From the NCBI GenBank assembly GCA_029101345.1, contig JAQXQU010000168.1, positions 1 to 35,290 of the forward strand: 35,290 nucleotides of DNA, given 5' to 3'. The stretch is from Erysipelotrichaceae bacterium (GTDB taxonomy: Bacteria; Bacillota_I; Bacilli_A; Erysipelotrichales; Erysipelotrichaceae). Shown piece after piece: positions 1 to 8,030 of this stretch. The first letter of the stretch is position 1. Every line of letters begins with the position of its first letter. A program made the position numbers and the translations under genes. The notes below the pieces were generated by a model. The model saw nothing but the letters and a program-made list of their open reading frames with translations, did no database searches and had not been told where the DNA came from.

Positions 1-113
1 CCTTGCAGAACATGATAGAAGGTCATTTCCAGATGGGGATCGGTATTGATGATTTCGCCATAATTGCCATCCTTGGACATGCCGGGATTCAAATCGATTA
101 GTTTACAAATCAT
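1..113 (-). CDS. Unidentified protein, N-terminal fragment
   Basis: The minus strand is open from an ATG at 113 to the left edge, giving 37 residues that begin MICKLIDLNPGMSKDGNYGE. I do not recognise the family and assign no function. There is no Shine-Dalgarno sequence before this ATG. Instead an extended -10 element (TGC TATATT) lies 8 bases upstream, the same arrangement seen at several other genes in this window, which supports this ATG as the start of a leaderless transcript. The rest of the gene lies outside the window. It follows the HAD phosphatase gene on the same strand, with a 99-base gap. Confidence 0.5.
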   Translation of the reverse strand, partial: MICKLIDLNPGMSKDGNYGEIINTDPHLEMTFYHVLQ

Positions 114-121
114 ATATCAAA

Positions 122-130
122 AATATAGCA
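122..130 (-). promoter_or_regulatory. Extended -10 promoter, leaderless type
   Basis: On the minus strand TGC TATATT is followed by 8 bases and then the ATG of the left-edge gene. The expected transcription start falls on or just before the start codon. No convincing -35 element was found, which is tolerated by extended -10 promoters. Confidence 0.45.
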
Positions 131-139
131 TAAATTAAA

Positions 140-162
140 ACACATATCATTACGACATGTGT
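140..162 (-). terminator. Weak terminator-like hairpin after the HAD gene
   Basis: Read on the minus strand, ACACAT and ATGTGT form a 6-bp inverted repeat around an 11-base loop, followed by TTTAATTT. It sits about 50 bases beyond the HAD stop codon. The stem is short and AT-rich, so this is a weak call. Confidence 0.3.
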
Positions 163-212
163 CCTAATATCTACCCTCTTTTTTATCTGTCTTAGGATAT
201 GATGAAGATGGT

Positions 213-983
213 CTAAATCAGGCCATAATGCTCAAGGGCCTTGGCCAAGCCATCATCATCGACATCAGCCGTAACATAATCAGCAATTTCCTTGATTGGA
301 TCAATGCTGTTGCCCATAGCGACTTTGATTCCGCAGGCTTTGAACATTTCCAGATCATTATCATTATCGCCGATGCATAAGGTCTCGGACTTATCGATAT
401 TGAGATAATCAAGGATATCCCTGATGCCCTTGCCTTTGCCATCCTTGATAGTCAGAATATCAACACCATAGTCATTCCATCTGGTGAAATCACAGGACGG
501 CAGCAGTTCTTTGAATTTGTCTTCATGACCAATTGGCCCATAGATGACAGCCTGGAAGACATTGCCACCAGCATATTTGCCTATTTTTGGAATAGGGCTA
601 TTGACCATTTGCTGACCAATCGTCAAGTAGTCATTGATGATATTGGTATAATGTTTCTTCATCTCATAGATGACTATTGGATATTCCTTGTTATTGGCAA
701 AGGCAGCTAGCAGTTCTTCCTTTTGCTTGCCTACTATTGGATAAGTGGAAACAATCTGGCCCTGGTATTCATTATATTGGCCATTCATATAGACATAGCC
801 ATCATAGCCAGAGATATCAATAGGAAGTAGGGCAAGTTCAATTGGATGACGGCCAGTTGAGATAAAAGCCAGCACACCATTCTCTCTTAAACGAGCAATG
901 GCTTTGGTGGCTGATTCAGGAACAGATTTGCTACGATGGGACAGAAGTGTACCATCAACATCAATAAATACAGCTTTAATCAT
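213..983 (-). CDS. Cof-type HAD-IIB family phosphatase
   Basis: This 256-residue protein is a haloacid-dehalogenase hydrolase of the Cof/YidA type, a cytoplasmic Mg-dependent phosphatase acting on sugar phosphates, flavin phosphates or similar small substrates. Visible motifs are the nucleophile loop DVDGTLL (residues 8-14, nucleophile D8), STGRHP near residue 42 (motif II), the KDGKGKGI lysine region, and GDNDNDLEM (motif III/IV acidic residues). The large cap domain between motifs II and III fits subclass IIB. Length is normal for the family. The substrate cannot be inferred. The start codon has no ribosome-binding site but has an extended -10 element six bases upstream. It is divergent from addB across 86 bases. 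Confidence 0.9.
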   Translation of the reverse strand: MIKAVFIDVDGTLLSHRSKSVPESATKAIARLRENGVLAFISTGRHPIELALLPIDISGYDGYVYMNGQYNEYQGQIVSTYPIVGKQKEELLAAFANNKEYPIVIYEMKKHYTNIINDYLTIGQQMVNSPIPKIGKYAGGNVFQAVIYGPIGHEDKFKELLPSCDFTRWNDYGVDILTIKDGKGKGIRDILDYLNIDKSETLCIGDNDNDLEMFKACGIKVAMGNSIDPIKEIADYVTADVDDDGLAKALEHYGLI

Positions 984-989
984 ATCTAT

Positions 990-998
990 AGAATAACA
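990..998 (-). promoter_or_regulatory. Extended -10 promoter, leaderless type
   Basis: On the minus strand TG T TATTCT is followed by ATAGAT and then the ATG of the HAD gene. The 6-base spacing puts the predicted transcription start at the start codon, and no Shine-Dalgarno sequence is present. Confidence 0.45.
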
Positions 999-1014
999 TA
1001 GTGCATTAGCCAGA

Positions 1015-1023
1015 TGGTAAAAT
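1015..1023 (+). promoter_or_regulatory. Candidate addBA promoter, extended -10
   Basis: TGG TAAAAT lies about 45 bases before the addB start, leaving room for a normal leader containing AAGGAG. The -35 region is poor, as expected for an extended -10 promoter. Confidence 0.4.
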
Positions 1024-1069
1024 TAAGGAGACTAAGCTAAGCTCTTCAATAATGAAATAAGGAGATGTC

Positions 1070-3631
1070 ATGAAAGAAAAGATCATTATATTAAACAAAA
1101 GAAATGAACTCTTGGCTGCATTGGCTTATCGTGGTCTTGGATCAATCAATACAAGAGTCCTCTCATCCTTGGAATTGGCACAGCATGCCTTATTAAGGCA
1201 GGGGATGCTAATGGAAAAAGAAGTGATAGGAAATGATGAACAGATCATCTATTTAGCAAATGCCATCAAAGATATTCCTTATTTCAATAAGGTCAAAGCC
1301 AAGGATATTGGTAAGCTGCTAACATCCATCAATTCATTGAGGCAGCTGATTACAAGCAATAATGAAGAAGAAGCTTTTGCATGTAATATCCAAAAAGGAT
1401 CATTTGCCTTAAAGAATGAAGCAATCTTGCAAGCCTATCGTAATTATCTATCATTGCTTAAGAGCAATGACCGGATCGATATGATCATGGCCTTAAGGCA
1501 GGCGATTGCTAGAGCTAAAAAAAGTGATCTGGAGATAACAATCATCAAGGAAATGCCTTTGACAGCATTGGAATATGAATTAGCTGCCCATTTAGGTGAA
1601 ATCAAGGAAGAAAGCATCTTTGATCTTTTTGATACCAAGAAGACATCTTTGCAGATAGCTGACTATCGCAATTACTATGGCAATAAGAATGAAGCTGAAG
1701 GCATTCTTTCCAAGATTATTGCAAAAGGCAAGCCCCTTGATGAAAATGTTGTTGCTTTGGCTGATCCATCAGAAAACCAGCTCTTCTATGATCTGGCAAT
1801 GCATCTGAATATCAAGATGAGTTTTGGCATGGGCATTCCGATTGCCAACTCCTATCCAGCCAAACTGCTAAAGCTCTATTCTTCCTGGAGCAATGAAGGG
1901 TCATTTGGTTCAAAGCCTTTGCTTCAAATGCTGTCGAGTGTCTATTTTAATCAGGAAATATTCAAATCAAAGCTCAGATCCTTTTCTAATGGCAAGGAAG
2001 AAGCTCTTTTCTATCAGACTCTTGGAAATCTTAGACTGACAAATAACCAGGAAGTCAATAATGAACGCCTCGCCAATTATGAAAAGGCCATCAGGAATTC
2101 TGCTTCCTATCAGGATGGCAGTGCGCAATTGCTGGGATTTATTGATAATCTTAAAACAGTCAGTTCAATCCTCTGTCTTGGTGTGGAGGGATTCATCGAG
2201 GAATATGGCATTATCAGAAATGATAATGAAACAGTCAGAAATCTTGATATCTCCGCCAAGAAAACCATTGCCAAGGAAATAAGAATGTATCAGAAAATGG
2301 GCTTGGCAGCCGCCAAAGAGACAATCGAATACATTCTTAAAAAGAACATCTGCCAAGGAACAAGCAAGCCAGGCTATCTATATATCACCTCTATTGAAAA
2401 TGCCCTGACAGCCCTGAAGCAGGAATTATATATTGCTGGACTGGCAGCTGCCAGCTATCCAGGAGCACCTAAGGAAGATCCATTGGTTCTTGATGAAGAT
2501 TACGAAAACTTCAATGGTGAAGACCTTACTTCAACTGCCAGAATCAGGAAGAAGTGGGAACAGCTGCACAATCTAGTTGAGCTAGCCAATTGCCTTGGAA
2601 ATAGCATTTATCTGTCCTATCCGGGCATTAATGTCTCAGAAATCAAGATTAACAATGCTTCCTCAATGCTATTTGATATCTATAAGGAAGAATTTGGCAC
2701 CAACAAGTCGCTTGATGATATGACAAGACACATTAGGGAAGAAGGCTATTTTGAACCTCATCTATTTAAGACAGCGGGAATTGGTGAAGCCTATAATGAT
2801 GATTTGGAAATAAAGCCAGAGCGAAAGACAGTCAATAATAAGCAGTTAAATATCAGGAAGAATTACTTCTCACCATCAGCCTTGGGCAATTTCTTCTCCT
2901 GTCCAATGTCCTTCTTATTTAATAACATCATGGGCATTTCTCAGCCTGATGATTATCTGCCTTATGAAGTATTAGGTGCTAATGAAATGGGAACACTTGT
3001 TCATTCCATGATGGAATATTTGGGCAAACATCAGGATCTGAGCCTGGAAGCATTTCTTGAGCTAGGCAGAAAAGCCTTTGATGATTTTACAGAGGTCAAG
3101 GTACCTTTGATTGAAGATGATATCCAAAAGAACAGGGATGACTTTTTGGAAATGCTGGCCAATGGCTATCGGATGGATAAGAGCCATGAATATGAACTGG
3201 CATTAGCTGAAGAAGATATCAAAATCGAACATGAGTCAGGCCTTGTCATTCATGGTTTCCCTGACCGGGTGGAAAAGATAAATGGCCAATATGTCGTTGT
3301 AGACTTCAAGACAGGCAATCGTGAAACCCATATTGATGATGATGTCGACAGCTGTTTGCAAGCTCTTCTTTACGCCTTGATTCTAGAAAAGAAATACGGC
3401 TATCAGATCAGCCATGTCGAATACCGCTATTTAAGAACCGATACTATCATCAAATGCCGCTATGATTCCGAAATCAAAAAGCAGGTTGATGAAAGGCTCT
3501 TTATGGTAAAGAAGGCTATTGATGAAGGCAATCTCAAACCAGTTGTCATGACCGAAGATGATGAAAAGCAGCTCTGCAGATATTGCAAATATGGACCAAT
3601 ATGTGGCAAGGAGGTTAGCAATGATTATTAA
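1070..3631 (+). CDS. addB: AddB-like ATP-dependent nuclease subunit, short form
   Basis: This is the B subunit of the AddAB helicase-nuclease, which resects double-strand DNA breaks to a Chi site for RecA loading. The C-terminal PD-(D/E)XK nuclease domain is clear: GFPDRVE (D732), VVDFKTG (D745, K747), then a conserved Q/Y helix. Four cysteines that would hold the iron-sulfur cluster are visible: C611 in FSCPMSF, and C836, C839 and C845 in CRYCKYGPIC. The start is supported by AAGGAG upstream. At 853 residues it is well below the roughly 1,150 usual for Bacillus AddB, and I see no Walker A motif near the N-terminus. It overlaps addA by 11 bases, indicating translational coupling. Confidence 0.9.
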   Translation: MKEKIIILNKRNELLAALAYRGLGSINTRVLSSLELAQHALLRQGMLMEKEVIGNDEQIIYLANAIKDIPYFNKVKAKDIGKLLTSINSLRQLITSNNEEEAFACNIQKGSFALKNEAILQAYRNYLSLLKSNDRIDMIMALRQAIARAKKSDLEITIIKEMPLTALEYELAAHLGEIKEESIFDLFDTKKTSLQIADYRNYYGNKNEAEGILSKIIAKGKPLDENVVALADPSENQLFYDLAMHLNIKMSFGMGIPIANSYPAKLLKLYSSWSNEGSFGSKPLLQMLSSVYFNQEIFKSKLRSFSNGKEEALFYQTLGNLRLTNNQEVNNERLANYEKAIRNSASYQDGSAQLLGFIDNLKTVSSILCLGVEGFIEEYGIIRNDNETVRNLDISAKKTIAKEIRMYQKMGLAAAKETIEYILKKNICQGTSKPGYLYITSIENALTALKQELYIAGLAAASYPGAPKEDPLVLDEDYENFNGEDLTSTARIRKKWEQLHNLVELANCLGNSIYLSYPGINVSEIKINNASSMLFDIYKEEFGTNKSLDDMTRHIREEGYFEPHLFKTAGIGEAYNDDLEIKPERKTVNNKQLNIRKNYFSPSALGNFFSCPMSFLFNNIMGISQPDDYLPYEVLGANEMGTLVHSMMEYLGKHQDLSLEAFLELGRKAFDDFTEVKVPLIEDDIQKNRDDFLEMLANGYRMDKSHEYELALAEEDIKIEHESGLVIHGFPDRVEKINGQYVVVDFKTGNRETHIDDDVDSCLQALLYALILEKKYGYQISHVEYRYLRTDTIIKCRYDSEIKKQVDERLFMVKKAIDEGNLKPVVMTEDDEKQLCRYCKYGPICGKEVSNDY

Positions 3632-6600
3632 AGATGATGCCAAATCAAGAAACAGCATTATATCTGATATTCAGAAGAACCTTTTTGTTGAAGCCGGCGC
3701 AGGATCGGGCAAGACGACAATGCTGGTCAATCGCATGGTGGCCATGGTTGAAGCTGGCATTCCTGTTGAAAAGATCTGTGCCATCACCTTTACCAAGAAT
3801 GCCGCTTTGGAATTCTATAAGAGATTCCAAAGTCTGCTGATTGATCGTAGCAATCCTTCCTTCCAATACCAAAGCAAAGGCTTTGCGGGTGAACTTCCTG
3901 CCCCAGATGACAAGAGCCGTGAACTCTGTGCCAATGCTTTAAAGAATATTGATTTATGCTTTATGGGGACAATCGATGCCTTCTGCAAGATGGTATTGAC
4001 TGAGCATCCGGCTGAAGCCAATATCCCTTTTGATGGTGATCTGATTGGCTCAAAGGAGGAGCTTGACTATTATCGGAGCTTTTATGCCGATAGCCGACTA
4101 GGAAGATATGGCCAAAGGCTCAAGGACCTGGCAACAAGCTTTGCCATCGTGCAAAAGGAGCCACAGGAGGCCTTTGCAATATGCATGAAGGAAGTCATGG
4201 ATCGTCGCAATATCCATTTCAATTTCCAGATTGAAAGTGAACTTGATCCCGCCAAGGTCTTTGCAAAGGAAGAGAAGGACTTGCGAAAAGTTCTTGGAGT
4301 TTTTGCAAGACATTATGATAGTCTTTTGGTTAAACTTGATGAAAAATACAATGAAACCAAGAATCGGAAGTTCTTTGGCATTAAAAGGGCTGTAGATCGT
4401 GGCATTAATGCCGGTTATGACAACTACCTAAGAGCCTTGAAGGATTGTGCATCATTAAGCCTTGCTGGAACAAAGGAAGACTATGGCTTTAGCAATGAAT
4501 GTGTCATCAGGGAAAGAGCAGGCAACATTGTTTTAAATGTCTCGTCCGATGACAAAAAAGAAGCTGAAGACTACCAGCTTCTCATCAATCGCATGAAGAC
4601 CTACCGCTATAATGTCACTATGATGTTCTTGACGGAATCGCTGCTTCCGCTATCAGAACTAATGAACAGGCAAGGCAAATTCACTTTCTTTGACTATATC
4701 TACTATCTGCGCAATATGCTGAGGGATGATATTGATCAGGGTTCAAAGCTCATCAACTATATCTATAAGCGCCATTCCTATTTCCTGATTGATGAATTCC
4801 AGGATACCAATCCAATCCAATCGGAAATCTTCTTTTATCTATCTTCTGAAAAACCGGAAAAGGATTTTGCCAAGTGCCAGCCACGTCCTGGTTCCTTATT
4901 CATTGTTGGTGATCCCAAGCAGTCCATCTATCGTTTCCGCAATGCCGATGTAACATCCTACCTCAAGATCAAGGGCATTTTCAATGATGGAGTTGGTGAT
5001 GTTCTCTATCTCACTAACAACTTCCGTTCACGAAACATCTTGAAGAATTACTTCAACGATGTCTTTACCGAAACCATCAAGGAAGATGAAGAGCATAACC
5101 AAAGTGATTATCTGGAAATTGCCAACACCACATCGGATGAACCGCAACTGTTTGAAGGGCTCTTCACTTATGAGTCCTATACCGAAAAACTGGTACCAGC
5201 TTATCCAGAAATGAGCGATGCCAAAAGAATAGCAGATATTATCGAAGGCCTAGTCGATAATCATTCCTTCTATATTGAGGAAAAGGGTGACATGCGTCGG
5301 CATATCAGCTATAGCGATTTCATGGTTATTGCCATCAAGAAAAAGATGGATGGCATTATTGAAGAATTCAAGGAAAGAGGCATTCCTGTCAGGGTGGAAG
5401 GTAAGGTTCTTTTTGATCGCTGCGAGGGTCTAAGGACAATTGTCGCTATCATCAAAGCCATTTATGATACTTCAGATATCATCAGTCTGGTTGAAGCATT
5501 GAAGTCACCGCTCTTTGCCTTTAGCTATGCTGATCTGCTGGAATATCAGAACAAGGGTGGCAAATTAAGAATTGACAGCTGTCCTCTTGAAGATGATACA
5601 GGCATTTCGAAGGCAATCAATAGCCTAAGCAGGCTTCTTGAATATCGGGAGGAAAGTGCTGCTGGCTTATTTGAAAGAATCATGGATGATTTTGAAATCT
5701 TCAAATATCTCTCAAGTGAAGGCCTTGAAATCATCTACTACTCATTGGAATTATTGAAGAATGCGCAAAGCTCAAGTGAAGTAGTAACCCATGAAGATGC
5801 CATTGCCTTTCTTGATGAGCTAATTGCTGGTGAATCTGATCTGGAAAGATGCCTAAGTCTTAAGAAGAAGGCAGATGTTGTCCATATTGCCAACCTCCAT
5901 AAGGTCAAGGGTCTCGAAGCACCGATTGTCATTCTGGCACAATCCAACCCATCAAGTTTTCCAACTGACCCATCCATTAGGGTTGAACATGGAACAAACG
6001 GTTCAGAAGGCTGGATTATCAAGGTAAAGAAAGACAAGTTCACAAACTATATTGAAAACAAGGGCGAAGATGTTGAAGCCATCAAAGCAAAGGAAAAACT
6101 GGCTGGTGTTGCTGAAAATGCCCGCCTGGTCTATGTTGCGGCTACCAGAGCCCGCAATGTACTGATTACCAATTATTCAATGCAAAATGGCAAAGAAGGC
6201 AAATTACGTAAAGCAGCCAACTTTTATAAGCCATTAGTGGAAAAGACTGAGGGTGGTGATATTTTCGAGCTTATCAGCAATGATGGTCCAAAGAAAAAGC
6301 CACTAGTTGAAACAATAGAGGCTGCTTCTAGATATGAAGAAGTGCATATTGTAGCCAATGACCAGCCTTCCTATTGCAAGCAATCACCAAGTACACTAAA
6401 AGCATCATCCAAATATGCTGAAGAACAGATGCAGATGGAGGGTGTTGATGAATATCATGATAATGGTGAAAGCTATGCGACTATCATTGGTACCATGGTC
6501 CATCGGCTGATGGAGATGATCATCATATCCAATAATTCCCTTTCTGCTGGTGATCTGGCAGATAATATAATGGCTGAATATCTGACTGATGAATTCTCAG

Positions 6601-6959
6601 ACTATCAGGAAAAATTCAGATCAATACTATTAGCTGTGCATGAAAGGATGAATAATGGCGGTTATCAGCAGATCAATGGTGCTAAGGATGATTTGTTGCC
6701 AATCATCCTCAAGGCCAAGGAAGCAGTTCCAGAAATCCCATTTACTTATCTTGATAATGGCATTCTATGGAATGGCATTATTGACCTCTTATATCTTGAT
6801 GATGATGGTTATCACATCATTGACTGGAAGACTAACAAGTCTGGCGAAGGCTTGAAGGAGCATTATGAACCACAGCTTCAAAGCTATCAAAAGGCCATCA
6901 AGGAACTGATGGGTGTTGATGTCGTTGATGCACTGATTTATCATATTGCCATCAAATAA
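3621..6959 (+). CDS. addA: AddA helicase-nuclease subunit
   Basis: This 1,112-residue UvrD-family (SF1) helicase with a C-terminal nuclease is the motor subunit of AddAB. Motifs in order: Walker A AGAGSGKT (25-32), FTKNAA (motif Ia), FLIDEFQDTNP (Walker B, D391-E392), VGDPKQSIYRFR (motif III), LTNNFRS (motif IV), HKVKGLEAP (motif V), VAATRARN (motif VI), and the RecB-type nuclease with IIDLLYL (D1055) and IIDWKTN (D1068, K1070). I chose the ATG at 3621 because AAGGAGG sits just upstream. An ATG further upstream at 3558 is also in frame but lies deep inside addB and lacks a ribosome site. The gene ends just before a bidirectional terminator. Confidence 0.95.
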   Translation: MIIKDDAKSRNSIISDIQKNLFVEAGAGSGKTTMLVNRMVAMVEAGIPVEKICAITFTKNAALEFYKRFQSLLIDRSNPSFQYQSKGFAGELPAPDDKSRELCANALKNIDLCFMGTIDAFCKMVLTEHPAEANIPFDGDLIGSKEELDYYRSFYADSRLGRYGQRLKDLATSFAIVQKEPQEAFAICMKEVMDRRNIHFNFQIESELDPAKVFAKEEKDLRKVLGVFARHYDSLLVKLDEKYNETKNRKFFGIKRAVDRGINAGYDNYLRALKDCASLSLAGTKEDYGFSNECVIRERAGNIVLNVSSDDKKEAEDYQLLINRMKTYRYNVTMMFLTESLLPLSELMNRQGKFTFFDYIYYLRNMLRDDIDQGSKLINYIYKRHSYFLIDEFQDTNPIQSEIFFYLSSEKPEKDFAKCQPRPGSLFIVGDPKQSIYRFRNADVTSYLKIKGIFNDGVGDVLYLTNNFRSRNILKNYFNDVFTETIKEDEEHNQSDYLEIANTTSDEPQLFEGLFTYESYTEKLVPAYPEMSDAKRIADIIEGLVDNHSFYIEEKGDMRRHISYSDFMVIAIKKKMDGIIEEFKERGIPVRVEGKVLFDRCEGLRTIVAIIKAIYDTSDIISLVEALKSPLFAFSYADLLEYQNKGGKLRIDSCPLEDDTGISKAINSLSRLLEYREESAAGLFERIMDDFEIFKYLSSEGLEIIYYSLELLKNAQSSSEVVTHEDAIAFLDELIAGESDLERCLSLKKKADVVHIANLHKVKGLEAPIVILAQSNPSSFPTDPSIRVEHGTNGSEGWIIKVKKDKFTNYIENKGEDVEAIKAKEKLAGVAENARLVYVAATRARNVLITNYSMQNGKEGKLRKAANFYKPLVEKTEGGDIFELISNDGPKKKPLVETIEAASRYEEVHIVANDQPSYCKQSPSTLKASSKYAEEQMQMEGVDEYHDNGESYATIIGTMVHRLMEMIIISNNSLSAGDLADNIMAEYLTDEFSDYQEKFRSILLAVHERMNNGGYQQINGAKDDLLPIILKAKEAVPEIPFTYLDNGILWNGIIDLLYLDDDGYHIIDWKTNKSGEGLKEHYEPQLQSYQKAIKELMGVDVVDALIYHIAIK

Positions 6960-6974
6960 TAATGCATGCATTAA

Positions 6975-7004
6975 AAAGCCATAGCAATTATTAGCTATGG
7001 CTTT
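6975..7004. terminator. Bidirectional rho-independent terminator
   Basis: A perfect 11-bp stem, AAAGCCATAGC paired with GCTATGGCTTT, encloses an 8-base loop. A-rich sequence on the left and T-rich sequence on the right let it serve both addA (plus) and the GH5 lipoprotein gene (minus), which converge here. Confidence 0.85.
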
Positions 7005-7019
7005 ATTCATTGTGGAAGA

Positions 7020-8027
7020 TCAGTCTTGCTTATTTGAATATTTAGCTATTGTATCCATTAGCCAATGTCCAGTTTCAGTATATTCCTCAGCACTGAAAGA
7101 TGACTTTTTCAAAGTGCCATTTTTAATGGCAGCACATGGTTCAGTTGTCGTTGAGAAATTCCACATGACATAGCTGATGTTGTTTTCTTCAAGAAAAGCC
7201 GTCCAGATATTGGCTTCATCATAATCAACTGGATAGCCACCATTGGATGAGGTGACACCAAATTCACTGATAAAGACCGGAATCTTATTGTCTATTGCTT
7301 CCTTGATGCGATTGCGGTAGTCATCCTTATGGGAGGCGGCATAGAAATGGAAGGAATAGAGCAGATTGTCATATTCAAGTGGATCTTTGATGGCTGCACT
7401 TAGATTTGAAGACCAATCTGGAGTACCAACAATTATTAGTGAATCCGGATCATTTTCCCTGATAATCGGAATAATCACATCAGCATAATCCTTGATATCC
7501 TGCCATGAACAGTTATTAGGTTCATTGCAGATCTCATAGATGACATTGTCATAATCCTTGAGCTTTAAGGACAGCTCAGAAAAGAAATCCTTGGCATCAT
7601 CAAGATATTTGTTAGGATTTCGATCTTGCAGGATGTGCCAGTCAACCATGGCATACATATCAGCCTTCTTAGCACATTCAACGCCCTTGATGATATCCTC
7701 TTTGAGCAGATTCTTATTGCCGCCAGTACAATAGCCAGCCGCTCCAACACCCCATGTATATAATGCCAAGCGAATAACATTGCAACCCATGACTTTGGAA
7801 AGCTCTTCAAAAGTCTCATCGACTAGATAGCGCTCCTGGAAGGCGATTCCAGCAAAGGAAATGCCTCTTAGCATGACAGTCTCACCTTTGTTTGAGACAA
7901 GCTGGCCATTTTCAACTTTGAGAGCACCGGTACTTGATGGCCGATCCTTGCCATCAAAACTTTTGCCGGCAGTACAGCCTGACAATGCAAACAGCATTAT
8001 CATTAAACAAATAATTAGCTTTTTCAT
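7020..8027 (-). CDS. GH5 (subfamily 2-like) endoglucanase lipoprotein
   Basis: A 335-residue secreted glycoside hydrolase family 5 protein, most like the Bacillus-type endo-beta-1,4-glucanases (GH5_2). It begins with a lipoprotein signal peptide whose lipobox LSGC gives C18 as the lipid-attached residue, so it should be anchored to the outer face of the membrane. After this come the family hallmarks: a VENGQLVSNKGE start of the TIM barrel, VDWHILQD, the acid/base glutamate E169 in ICNEPNN, SFHFYAASH, and the nucleophile E255 in FISEFGV. There is no separate carbohydrate-binding module. It is the last gene of the minus-strand arm, three bases after cellodextrin phosphorylase, without a clear ribosome site, suggesting translational coupling. 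The likely job is cutting beta-glucan into importable oligosaccharides. Confidence 0.88.
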   Translation of the reverse strand: MKKLIICLMIMLFALSGCTAGKSFDGKDRPSSTGALKVENGQLVSNKGETVMLRGISFAGIAFQERYLVDETFEELSKVMGCNVIRLALYTWGVGAAGYCTGGNKNLLKEDIIKGVECAKKADMYAMVDWHILQDRNPNKYLDDAKDFFSELSLKLKDYDNVIYEICNEPNNCSWQDIKDYADVIIPIIRENDPDSLIIVGTPDWSSNLSAAIKDPLEYDNLLYSFHFYAASHKDDYRNRIKEAIDNKIPVFISEFGVTSSNGGYPVDYDEANIWTAFLEENNISYVMWNFSTTTEPCAAIKNGTLKKSSFSAEEYTETGHWLMDTIAKYSNKQD

Positions 8028-8030
8028 AGA

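Noticed and set aside
3558-3620. Upstream ATG extending AddA by 21 residues
   Set aside because: It has no ribosome site and would overlap addB by 74 bases, while the ATG at 3621 has AAGGAGG at proper spacing.
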